Shown here in pieces: positions 1 to 6,205 of a DNA stretch of 46,112 nt; the stretch's first letter is position 1; every line of letters begins with the position of its first letter. A model generated the notes under the pieces. It did not search any database and was not told the DNA's origin. It saw only the letters and a program-made list of their open reading frames with translations. The DNA comes from Candidatus Oscillibacter excrementigallinarum (GTDB lineage: Bacteria; Bacillota; Clostridia; Oscillospirales; Oscillospiraceae), in assembly GCA_019118245.1 (NCBI GenBank), contig DWZJ01000108.1:1-46112 (forward strand), in the 5' to 3' direction. The translations under genes and the position numbers were made by a program.

Positions 1-194
1 CCGTCCAGGTACGATTTGATAGATGTTGGCAGGAAAAGGCCGGCGTCGTTGGCGCTGAGGTAGTCCAGGTAGAAGTCCACCGCCCGCTCGACGAAAGCGG
101 TCATACTCCGGCTTCCGTCCTCCTGATACCGGCGCTCCAGGATGGCTTTCTTCTCTGGGGTGAGATAGAAAGCAAATCTCTCTTTTTTGCCCAT
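1..194 (-). CDS. Relaxosome/mobilisation accessory-like protein (partial)
   Basis: Only the first 64 or so codons are present; the gene runs off the left edge. The start ATG at 194-192 has an AAAGGAG ribosome site a few bases upstream. The protein begins MGKKERFAFYLTPEKKAILE and continues with a stretch predicted to be helical. The N-terminal strand followed by helices resembles the ribbon-helix-helix-like accessory proteins (MobC type) encoded beside relaxase genes in Firmicute conjugative elements. Such proteins bind near oriT and help the relaxase. The neighbouring inverted-repeat region and excisionase-like gene support a conjugative context. The family is inferred from pattern and context, because too little of the protein is visible for a firm assignment. 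Confidence 0.6.
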   Translation of the reverse strand, partial: MGKKERFAFYLTPEKKAILERRYQEDGSRSMTAFVERAVDFYLDYLSANDAGLFLPTSIKSYLD

Positions 195-497
195 AAACTG
201 CTCCTTTCCGGGGCATGACCCCTATTTTTTCGTTATGGCAGTAGGAGTTCGGGGATTGTGACCACAAACGTGATCCCCGCCGCCCGTTTTTGACCCCACT
301 TTTGATACACCCAAAACTCCCGTAACTGCCCGCACTGCGGGCAGTTGTGACCGGCCGGAGGCGCCACCGGCGACCCCGGCGTTTATCCTGCTTTGGCTTT
401 CGTCCTCCGCAGTGCCCTCAAAAACGGCCCGAATTCGCGTTGAAAGCTCTGGTGGGGCTGGGACTCCACCCAGCCCCATCTGGGTACACACAACGCA
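195..497. other. Intergenic inverted-repeat region, possible oriT
   Basis: No convincing gene lies in these 300 bases. There are two perfect inverted repeats. Arms AACTGCCCGC / GCGGGCAGTT (324-333, 337-346) have a 3-base loop. Arms GGGGCTGGG / CCCAGCCCC (454-462, 469-477) have a 6-base loop. A non-coding stretch with short perfect inverted repeats directly upstream of a relaxosome-like gene is where an ICE or mobilisable element commonly keeps its oriT. No nick site was recognised, so the role is inferred from position. Confidence 0.35.
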
Positions 498-869
498 TCA
501 CAGGCCGCTGCATGGGGGAACGCTTCTGTCAAGATTGCCGACCGTTGCAGGCAGGAACACTCGGCAGTACTCCTCCGCTCCGGTGACCATACCGCATCGT
601 AGCATCTCCCCACACAGGAGGAGACGGAACAGCGTGTTGCGATAGCAGTCCCTTACCTCCGCCCCTTTCTCTCTGGCGAATATCTTTTGTTCCTCGGGCA
701 AGCTGCTGTGCGTTTCATCATAGAGGAACACCGCCAGAGCGTTTTCATCAATGGGGGCTCTGTGCGTGCGGTCCCACTGGTCCATGATGTACCTCCTTGT
801 GTCAACCGTGCGCTGTGCCAGCAGAGTTGGTTCCTGCTGGATCAGCAACTCCACCATCTGGGTCAGCAT
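498..869 (-). CDS. Hypothetical protein of the conjugative element
   Basis: A 123-residue protein, acidic overall and predicted largely helical, with no signal peptide or membrane segment. Its ATG (869) overlaps the stop of the upstream HTH gene (863) by several bases, so it is probably the third gene of a leftward operon and translationally coupled. I do not recognise the family. The overlap and the lack of a better competing frame on this strand support a real gene, but composition here is less biased than in the chromosome, so coding potential alone is only moderate evidence. It may be an element-maintenance protein, since it sits between an HTH replication/transfer regulator and a mobilisation gene. 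Confidence 0.55.
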   Translation of the reverse strand: MLTQMVELLIQQEPTLLAQRTVDTRRYIMDQWDRTHRAPIDENALAVFLYDETHSSLPEEQKIFAREKGAEVRDCYRNTLFRLLLCGEMLRCGMVTGAEEYCRVFLPATVGNLDRSVPPCSGL

Positions 870-1297
870 ACCGGCTCACCTCGTTTCTGTTCATAGACCA
901 CTCTGCGCTGTTCCACTCTCTGCCGCTCCGCAGCCACCTCCGCCGCATACATCTGCCGCTCATAGAACTGGTCGATGGCCATTTGGATCGGCAGGATGGT
1001 GTACCGGAGACAGCCATTGCGCTTGAGGCCGTCTCGGGTGATGACGTCGGTGCGCTCCGTAGTGATGAGACCGTGTTCCTCCAGTAGTCCCACATACTTA
1101 GCCACAGTGTTGACCGAGATCCCCAGCTTGTCCGCAATGGTCGGGTAGCTGACCACGCACTGCCAGGTTCGCCGATCCTCGATCCTCAGCAGGTAGGCGT
1201 AGATGGCCAGCTCATACACATGAAGCCCCAACTCGAACACCGCGTTAGGGAGCATGAAGAAATACTTCTTCACATCTCGCTTCTGATTTCCCATCAT
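863..1297 (-). CDS. Helix-turn-helix protein, ICE replication/transfer regulator type
   Basis: I chose the ATG at 1297, not an upstream in-frame codon, because GGAGG lies 6 bases before it and the ATGA overlaps the stop of the upstream gene, giving coupled translation. The product is 144 residues. An N-terminal domain, with the motif MLPNAVFELGLHVYELAIYA, leads into a winged helix-turn-helix around SYPTIADKLGISVNTVAKYV and a wing at LLEEHGLITTERT. The C-terminus is a charged helix. This is the GntR/replication-initiator-like wHTH found beside excisionase-like genes in Firmicute ICEs. It probably binds DNA to control replication or transfer. The HTH is clear; the specific role is inferred. Confidence 0.8.
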   Translation of the reverse strand: MMGNQKRDVKKYFFMLPNAVFELGLHVYELAIYAYLLRIEDRRTWQCVVSYPTIADKLGISVNTVAKYVGLLEEHGLITTERTDVITRDGLKRNGCLRYTILPIQMAIDQFYERQMYAAEVAAERQRVEQRRVVYEQKRGEPVC

Positions 1298-1506
1298 TCC
1301 TGTCCTCCCTTCGTGTGCGCGGAGATCCATCTCCGCAGTTCCTCCTTGGGGACCACGATGCGCTTGCCGATGCGCAGAGAGGGGAAGTCCTCCTCCTGCA
1401 CCAGCTCATAGGCGCTGGCATCTGAGATTCCAAGAAGATCCGAGAGCTGCTTCATATTCAGCATCAGCGGCAGTTCGTCATAGCTTTTGTAGATCGATGG
1501 TTTCAT
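1294..1506 (-). CDS. Excisionase-family (MerR-like HTH) DNA-binding protein
   Basis: A 70-residue protein with the excisionase/HTH_17 layout: LNMKQLSDLLGISDASAYEL forms the helix-turn-helix, followed by the wing RIGKRIVVPKEELRRWI. Proteins of this family act as recombination directionality factors or small transcription regulators in integrated elements. GGAGG lies 8 bases upstream of the ATG. It is the first gene of a three-gene leftward operon. A 300-base leader carrying a terminator hairpin separates it from its promoter, so expression probably depends on both repressor release and read-through. Whether it drives excision or regulation cannot be told from sequence, because no integrase is visible. 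Confidence 0.85.
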   Translation of the reverse strand: MKPSIYKSYDELPLMLNMKQLSDLLGISDASAYELVQEEDFPSLRIGKRIVVPKEELRRWISAHTKGGQE

Positions 1507-1641
1507 TCAGGTTACCTCCTCATGTTTTTTCTCTGCAGAATTTTCACAGTCCTGTCTCCTTGACCTGCACCTCCTCTCTGACCAGCGCTCGGACAACTCT
1601 CTACTGCTCGGGCACGAACAAAGAAGCTTTTGAGAAAAACA

Positions 1642-1719
1642 AAAACCGGGCACATGAGAACAACTCAACACTTGGCAGGAACCTACCTGCCTTGTTTCGT
1701 ATGTTTCTCATGCGCCCGG
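1642..1719 (-). terminator. Leader terminator/attenuator hairpin before the excisionase-like gene
   Basis: Read on the minus strand, a long stem pairs 1703-1719 with 1646-1661 (core CATGAGAA; one bulge and one mismatch) and is followed at once by TTTTTGTTTTT (plus 1645 downward). Inside the loop is a second perfect 6-bp hairpin (GGCAGG / CCTGCC, 1674-1679 and 1686-1691). It lies between the promoter (1814-1842) and the first gene (1506), so it should stop most transcripts early unless an alternative fold or factor intervenes. The structure is directly visible; control by attenuation is inferred. Confidence 0.7.
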
Positions 1720-1742
1720 CGATTCGGTGGAGACTTTTCATT

Positions 1743-1787
1743 CTACGCTGACTGGCTGCCAGCGCACCCCTTTGCTCGGTGCAGCAT
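1743..1787 (-). CDS. Possible 14-residue leader peptide
   Basis: A short minus-strand reading frame, MLHRAKGCAGSQSA followed by TAG, begins about 30 bases after the predicted transcription start and ends before the leader terminator hairpin. Antibiotic- or stress-controlled attenuators in conjugative elements often use such peptides so that ribosome stalling alters the downstream hairpin. No strong ribosome site precedes the ATG, and a frame this short can arise by chance. This is a candidate only. Confidence 0.3.
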   Translation of the reverse strand: MLHRAKGCAGSQSA

Positions 1788-1813
1788 TTTGCGGCTATTC
1801 AAATTATGATTTT

Positions 1814-1842
1814 ATCATAACAGAACAAATGTTCTGCGTCAA
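1814..1842 (-). promoter_or_regulatory. ICE operon promoter with LexA-like operator in the spacer
   Basis: Minus-strand -35 TTGACG (1842-1837) and -10 TATGAT (1819-1814) are separated by exactly 17 bases. The spacer is almost entirely filled by the perfect palindrome CAGAACAAATGTTCTG (1821-1836). Its core GAAC-N4-GTTC matches the Firmicute LexA/DinR box. A repressor bound here would block RNA polymerase directly. SOS control of conjugative elements is well known, but the element's own repressor could also use this site. The promoter is strong evidence; the identity of the repressor is inferred. Confidence 0.75.
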
Positions 1843-1968
1843 TGCTTTTTAGAAAATTTGTTCGAGATATTTAAGCACAGGGGATATCGAAAGCAAGACA
1901 ATGGGCTCGACACTTCGACTGATTCCGTTGTCTTTGTTTATGGCATAGCAACGGATGCCGGTCCTCCC

Positions 1969-3102
1969 TCATGGCTGTGCCGCCGGAAGACGGAGCACAA
2001 ATCGGTTCCCGCCAGCCTGATGTTCCTCCACCCACACGCTGCCGCCGTGGACCTCCGCGATGGCCCGGACCAAAGCCAGCCCCAGGCCAGTGCCGCCCAG
2101 CTCCCGGGAGCGGGCGGTATCCACCCGGAAGAAGGGCTCAAAGATCCGCTCCCGCAGCTCCGGCGGGATGCAAGGTCCCTGGTCGGCCACGGAGATGACC
2201 ATATCGGTTCCATCCAATTCCGCACAAATCCGTACCTGTCCGCCCTCCGGCCCATATTTCACCGCGTTTTCCACCAGATTGAACAGCGCCCGGCGGAGCA
2301 GCTCCCTGCTGCCGGTGATGGTGCCGGGAGCAGAGTCCGCCAGAAGGACGGAACCTTTTATGCTGGCCAGAGGCGACATATCCTCGGCAACTTGGTCGAG
2401 CAACTCCTGCAATTTGACTTGGTCGGTGCGGGGCACCTGTTCCAGGTTGGTCAGCTTCAGCAGACTGTCCACCATGCCGGAGAGCCGGTCCACCTCGCTC
2501 TCCAGAATATCAAGAAAGGCTCCTGTGGTCTGGGGCGCAAAATCCTGCTTTTTGCGGAACAGACCGATCTGGGTCTTGAGAACGGCCAATGGCGTGCGAA
2601 ATTCGTGGGCGGCATTTTGGGAGAAGCTGCGCTGCATGACAAAGGCCCGGCTCAGCCGCTGGGACAGCTCCTGAAAGGACTGCGCCAGCTGTGTCACCTC
2701 GTCCCCACGATCCGGGATGGACAAGGGTTGATTCAGGTCCTTGGCAGTCCGTCGTTGAATTTGCGTATTCAGGTCCTTCAGCGGCGCAAGCGCATGGCCC
2801 ACCAGCAGGTAGATCAGCAAAAGCCCAATCGCCAGGATCGCGGCGGTGGCCAGCAGACTTTGGGTGTGGAAGATCCGTTGGGCCTGCTGGATCGCTGGTG
2901 CTGCCGGAGCAATGAGCGAGGGCTGCCCGTCGATCACGGTACTGGGAACGGATTGAGCCGGTTCCAGGGGAACGGCAGTGATGGTGTCCGCCAGCTGGAT
3001 GGCAGACAGATTGCTGGTCACAGCCAGGGCGGCACAGCACAGTGTCAGCAGCAAGGCACACAAGAGTGTGATACGCAGCCGCAGGGAACGAAATGGTTTC
3101 AT
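1969..3102 (-). CDS. Sensor histidine kinase (HAMP/HisKA/HATPase)
   Basis: A 377-residue membrane kinase. TM1 spans residues 10-30 and TM2 82-104, enclosing a sensor loop of about 50 residues. HAMP follows, then the H-box NAAHEFRTPL with phospho-acceptor His166, N-box NLVENAVKYG (275-284), DQGP (307-310) and GGTGLGL (336-342). All catalytic motifs are intact. It overlaps the stop of the response regulator by 4 bases (3099-3102), so the pair is coupled. The sensor loop is short and lacks Cys. Its position beside a divergent redox cassette suggests that the pair controls that cassette. The signal is unknown. Confidence 0.95.
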   Translation of the reverse strand: MKPFRSLRLRITLLCALLLTLCCAALAVTSNLSAIQLADTITAVPLEPAQSVPSTVIDGQPSLIAPAAPAIQQAQRIFHTQSLLATAAILAIGLLLIYLLVGHALAPLKDLNTQIQRRTAKDLNQPLSIPDRGDEVTQLAQSFQELSQRLSRAFVMQRSFSQNAAHEFRTPLAVLKTQIGLFRKKQDFAPQTTGAFLDILESEVDRLSGMVDSLLKLTNLEQVPRTDQVKLQELLDQVAEDMSPLASIKGSVLLADSAPGTITGSRELLRRALFNLVENAVKYGPEGGQVRICAELDGTDMVISVADQGPCIPPELRERIFEPFFRVDTARSRELGGTGLGLALVRAIAEVHGGSVWVEEHQAGGNRFVLRLPAAQP

Positions 3103-3782
3103 AGCGTCTCCTTTTCCATTAGGCGATACCCCTGACCGACCTTCGTTTGGATGGGGTCATCACCCAGAACATCCCGTAATTTTTTCCGCAGGGAGGAGAT
3201 ATGCATCCGAACGACATTGCTGAAGGGGTTGGCGTCCGACTCCAGTACATGCTCCATCAGCTCCTCCTGACTGATCCAGCGGCCCCGGTGGAGCATCAGG
3301 TGTTCCAGAATGGCGAACTCTCTGGGCGTCAGCTCCAGCGTTTTCCCGCCAGCGGAGATAGCGCGGGAAGCGGCGTCCAGCGTCAGACTGCCCACAGTAA
3401 GTACCATGTTTCGGGAAACAAACTCCCGGCGCAGCAGGCTGCGGACCCGGGCCTCCAGTTCCTCCAGGGCAAAGGGCTTGGTGAGATAGTCATCTGCGCC
3501 AAGATCCAGACCTGCCACCCGATCGGACAGCTCGGCCCTGGCCGATAGGATCAGCACCCGCAGCTCCGGGTGTTCCGCACGCACAGCCCGCAGCAGGTCC
3601 AGCCCGTCCATGCCGGGCAGGTTCAGATCCAGGATCAGCAGGTCGAAAGATTCACTCAGGAGCAGGTCATACGCCTCCGCTCCGTCATAGCACCGCTCCA
3701 CCGTGTATTTTTCAAGTTCCAGATCCTCCGCAATGCCGTTGCACAGCAGCTTTTCGTCCTCGACCACCAGAATGCGCATCAT
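3099..3782 (-). CDS. OmpR/PhoB-family response regulator
   Basis: 227 residues. The receiver domain has the acidic pair E8/D9, phospho-acceptor Asp52 (LILDLNLPGMDG) and the conserved Lys in LTKPF. A winged-helix Trans_reg_C domain follows, ending in the usual QTKVGQGYRL strand. GGAGG stands four bases before ATGATG, so either Met could start. It is the first gene of a leftward pair with the kinase. A 17-bp inverted repeat in the intergenic region between it and the divergent lipoprotein gene is a plausible binding site. The family is certain; the target is inferred from layout. Confidence 0.95.
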   Translation of the reverse strand: MMRILVVEDEKLLCNGIAEDLELEKYTVERCYDGAEAYDLLLSESFDLLILDLNLPGMDGLDLLRAVRAEHPELRVLILSARAELSDRVAGLDLGADDYLTKPFALEELEARVRSLLRREFVSRNMVLTVGSLTLDAASRAISAGGKTLELTPREFAILEHLMLHRGRWISQEELMEHVLESDANPFSNVVRMHISSLRKKLRDVLGDDPIQTKVGQGYRLMEKETL

Positions 3783-3821
3783 CAGCCCTCCTCCACATGA
3801 TATACCATGATAACAGAAACC

Positions 3822-3877
3822 TGTAAATTTTTCATCAATCCGCCTTGATAAAAAATTTACACCGTATTTGTTATACT
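3822..3877. promoter_or_regulatory. Divergent promoter region with 17-bp inverted repeat
   Basis: Arms at 3822-3838 and 3845-3861 match at 16 of 17 positions (TGTAAATTTTT...AAAAATTTACA core, 6-base spacer). On the plus strand a good -10, TATACT (3872-3877), serves the lipoprotein gene but has no good -35; the repeat occupies that place, as expected for activator-dependent promoters. On the minus strand TTGATG, 17 bases, TGTTAT could drive the two-component genes through the same repeat. The repeat is probably the response regulator's site, which would make the system autoregulated. That assignment is inference. Confidence 0.65.
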
Positions 3878-3912
3878 CTCTCCTGTTCCATTAGAACAAG
3901 GAGGTTTTATTG

Positions 3913-4623
3913 ATGAAATTTTGGACGAAGAAGCGGGCGGCGGCTCTGGGCCTGGCCGCTGTCATGACGCTTTCCCTGACTGCCTGCGGCGAAAAGACGC
4001 CCAGCCTGGAGGAAGTGGAGCAGGCCATCGAAGCCGGCACTCTGACCGTGGAGGACGCTCTGGACAAGGGCTGGGTGGATCAGGCGTGGGCGGATGCCTA
4101 TTGGGAAGAAAGCTCTGTGCCAGCCGTAAGTAAGATCGAAGCCAACCGGGTGGGGGAGTTTACTACAACGACTCTGTCCGGCGAACCCTTTACCCGGGAG
4201 GATCTGGGGGATGTGCTTCTGTTCGCCTTTGTGGATCCGGCCAGCGAGGAGGCGGGAGCATTTTATGACGCAATGACAGCGGCGTGGGACGGCGTGCAGG
4301 AGGCGGGAGCCGGGATGGTACTCTGCCTCAAGGGGGAAGACGAGAGCGGACGGTTTGCAGACGCCCCCTTCCCGGTGATCCTCTATAACGACTCTCTCAA
4401 GGAGGCGCTGGGGAACAACAGGGGCATGGTGGAGGACAAGGATGTGCCCAACACGGCCTCCTGGTATGAGAACGGCTCCTTCCTGTCTGCATGGATGATG
4501 GCGCCGGATGCCGAAGAACTGCCCGAGGACGCAGCGTCCTTTGTTGCCATGGGGCAGGAGGGGAGCACCGGGGACAATGCGCCATCTGACAGTGACGCAG
4601 CTCCTATGGTCCCCATGGGTTGA
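3913..4623 (+). CDS. Lipoprotein with a redoxin-like but cysteine-free domain
   Basis: The start ATG at 3913 has GGAGG 8 bases upstream; an in-frame TTG at 3910 is less likely. The 236-residue product has a lipoprotein signal with lipobox LTAC (Cys25). A helical acidic segment follows (about 30-70), then a domain beginning GEFTTTTLSGEPFTREDLGD with the strand VLLFAFVDPASEEAGAFYD. That strand and helix occupy the place of a thioredoxin/TlpA active site, but no CXXC is present. The C-terminus is a low-complexity Ser/Asp tail. It heads the redox cassette and probably sits on the outer membrane face. The redoxin resemblance is my reading and needs a structure prediction. Confidence 0.7.
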   Translation: MKFWTKKRAAALGLAAVMTLSLTACGEKTPSLEEVEQAIEAGTLTVEDALDKGWVDQAWADAYWEESSVPAVSKIEANRVGEFTTTTLSGEPFTREDLGDVLLFAFVDPASEEAGAFYDAMTAAWDGVQEAGAGMVLCLKGEDESGRFADAPFPVILYNDSLKEALGNNRGMVEDKDVPNTASWYENGSFLSAWMMAPDAEELPEDAASFVAMGQEGSTGDNAPSDSDAAPMVPMG

Positions 4624-4628
4624 GCGAC

Positions 4629-4760
4629 ATGAGAAAGATGACGGTGTTCTGCCTGCTGGCAGCCCTGCTGATGATGGGCCTCGGCCTGTGGCGGGGCGAG
4701 GGGGCGACAGTCCTCTCCAAGGGGATCAATCTGTGCATGGAGTGTGTGGGCATTGGCTAA
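4629..4760 (+). CDS. CD1871A-family CXXC small membrane protein
   Basis: A 43-residue protein, MRKMTVFCLLAALLMMGLGL at the N-terminus forming one membrane helix, then a short extracytoplasmic tail ending in CMECVGIG with a CXXC pair. Size, layout and position immediately before a 4Fe-4S membrane protein match the CD1871A family, named from the CTn5 region of Clostridioides difficile 630. It begins 5 bases after the lipoprotein stop, and its 3' end overlaps the possible start of the next gene. Its likely role is passing electrons or disulfides across the membrane together with its neighbours; this is inferred. It is easily missed by gene callers because of its length. Confidence 0.85.
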   Translation: MRKMTVFCLLAALLMMGLGLWRGEGATVLSKGINLCMECVGIG

Positions 4761-5619
4761 GAACAGACATCGCTGGAAGATCCAGCTGGGCGCGACGCTG
4801 GCCACCAACCCCTTCTTTCTGAACTTCTTTCAGGGGAAGATCTCTCGTGGAAAGCTGAAGGGGGGCTGCGTCCCTGGACTGAACTGCTACTCCTGTCCGG
4901 CTGCGGCGGCCTCCTGTCCCATCGGGGCGATCCAGGCCGTGATCGGCTCCTCCAAATTCCAGTTTGCCTACTATGTGGTGGGGTTCCTGCTGTTCATCGG
5001 CGTTCTGCTGGGCCGGGTGGTATGTGGCTTTCTGTGTCCCTTCGGCTGGTTTCAGGAGCTGCTCCACAAGATCCCCACAAAAAAATTCAGCACAAAACGG
5101 TTCCATATCCTTACTTATCTGAAATATGTGATCCTGGTCCTTTTTGTCGTCGTCCTGCCCATGACAGTGGTGAACGAGGTGGGAATGGGAGACCCCTTTT
5201 TCTGCAAATACCTCTGTCCCGCCGGGATCCTGGAGGGTGGAATTCCCCTGTCTCTGGCCGACGATGGCATCCGGGCCAGTCTGGGCTGGCTCTTCACCTG
5301 GAAGAGCTGTATCCTGCTGGGCGTCGTGGTGCTGTCTGTGTTCTTCTACCGGCCCTTCTGTAAATGGCTGTGCCCTCTGGGGGCCTTTTATGGGCTGTGC
5401 AACAAGGCCTCGGTCTATCGGCTGGAGATAGATCAAAACAAATGTACCTCCTGCGGCGCGTGCAGCCGGGTGTGCAAAATGGATATGGACGTGTTCCGCA
5501 CGCCCAACCACGCCGAGTGCATCCGCTGCGGGGACTGCGTGGCCACCTGCCCCCATCAGGCCATCACCAAGACCTTTTCTCTGAAAAAACAAGCGAAAAA
5601 GAAGGAGGCTATACTATGA
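4744..5619 (+). CDS. NapH/CcoG-like 4Fe-4S membrane protein
   Basis: About 290 residues with three or four membrane helices (around residues 73-92, 126-145, 186-203). Three CXXXCP motifs (CGFLCP 94-99, CKYLCP 154-159, CKWLCP 206-211) are the signature of NapH/NosR-type quinol-to-FeS proteins. Two ferredoxin clusters close the protein (CTSCGAC near 234-240; CIRCGDCVATCP near 259-270). The start is uncertain: GTG 4744 overlaps the CXXC gene, while TTG 4753 would give MAKNRHRW and sits about 10 bases from a GGAG. It should carry electrons from the quinone pool or cytoplasm to the outside redox partners encoded on either side. Confidence 0.88.
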   Translation: MWALAKNRHRWKIQLGATLATNPFFLNFFQGKISRGKLKGGCVPGLNCYSCPAAAASCPIGAIQAVIGSSKFQFAYYVVGFLLFIGVLLGRVVCGFLCPFGWFQELLHKIPTKKFSTKRFHILTYLKYVILVLFVVVLPMTVVNEVGMGDPFFCKYLCPAGILEGGIPLSLADDGIRASLGWLFTWKSCILLGVVVLSVFFYRPFCKWLCPLGAFYGLCNKASVYRLEIDQNKCTSCGACSRVCKMDMDVFRTPNHAECIRCGDCVATCPHQAITKTFSLKKQAKKKEAIL

Positions 5620-6158
5620 TGAAAAAAGGATCATCTCTGCTGTTGGCGGCGGCCCTGCTGTTGGCTGCTCTGACAGGCTGTTCCGCCGGGGAGGACAACT
5701 CTCTGGTATCCAAAACCCCCTTTCCAGCGTTCACCGAGGTGGACACCCAGGGAAACCCGGTAAGCAGCGACATCTTCGCAGACTACGACGCCACCATCGT
5801 CAACTTCTGGAACAATGGCTGCGGCACCTGTATTGAGGAGATGCCGGAACTGGAGGAACTGTATCACCAGTTTCAGAAGCAGAATATCAATCTCATCGGC
5901 GTAGGTACCGACTCCGGCGAGGGCGAGGAACAGCTGGAGACCGCCCAAAATATTCTGAAGGAGAAGGGCGTCACCTATGTGAACATCTCCCCGGACCCGG
6001 AAGGCGAGTTCTACAAGGACTTTATCTCCGAGATCTTCGGCTATCCCACCACCTACATCGTGGACGGTGAGGGCAATATCATCGGCGCCCCCATCATCGG
6101 GAATGTGAAAAAGCAGATCGACACAGTGAATGAGCGGCTGGAGTTGATTTCCGAGTAA
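5616..6158 (+). CDS. TlpA/ResA-like thioredoxin-fold lipoprotein
   Basis: 180 residues. A lipoprotein signal ends at the lipobox LTGC (Cys22). The AhpC/TSA-Redoxin fold carries the active site WNNGCGTC (Cys69, Cys72) and a cis-proline in FGYPTT (Pro145). It starts within the stop of the 4Fe-4S gene, with AAGGAGG 7 bases upstream. It is probably an extracytoplasmic thiol-disulfide reductase receiving electrons from the NapH-like protein through the CXXC peptide. Known TlpA/ResA proteins reduce cytochrome c haem sites or metal-centre cysteines; no cytochrome maturation gene is visible here, so the substrate is open. Confidence 0.92.
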   Translation: MMKKGSSLLLAAALLLAALTGCSAGEDNSLVSKTPFPAFTEVDTQGNPVSSDIFADYDATIVNFWNNGCGTCIEEMPELEELYHQFQKQNINLIGVGTDSGEGEEQLETAQNILKEKGVTYVNISPDPEGEFYKDFISEIFGYPTTYIVDGEGNIIGAPIIGNVKKQIDTVNERLELISE

Positions 6159-6162
6159 TTGT

Positions 6163-6195
6163 AAAGGCGGCTGTCCTCCTTGGACAGCCGCCTTT
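6163..6195. terminator. Bidirectional intrinsic terminator
   Basis: Perfect stem GGCGGCTGTCC / GGACAGCCGCC flanked by AAA on the left and TTT on the right, with a 5-base loop. It lies between the converging TlpA-like gene and the transglutaminase-like gene and can end both transcripts. Confidence 0.85.
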
Positions 6196-6205
6196 CATGT
6201 ATGCG

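Noticed and set aside
1858-3135. A 425-codon open frame on the plus strand
   Set aside because: It is antisense to the histidine kinase, whose H, N, D and G boxes are all intact.
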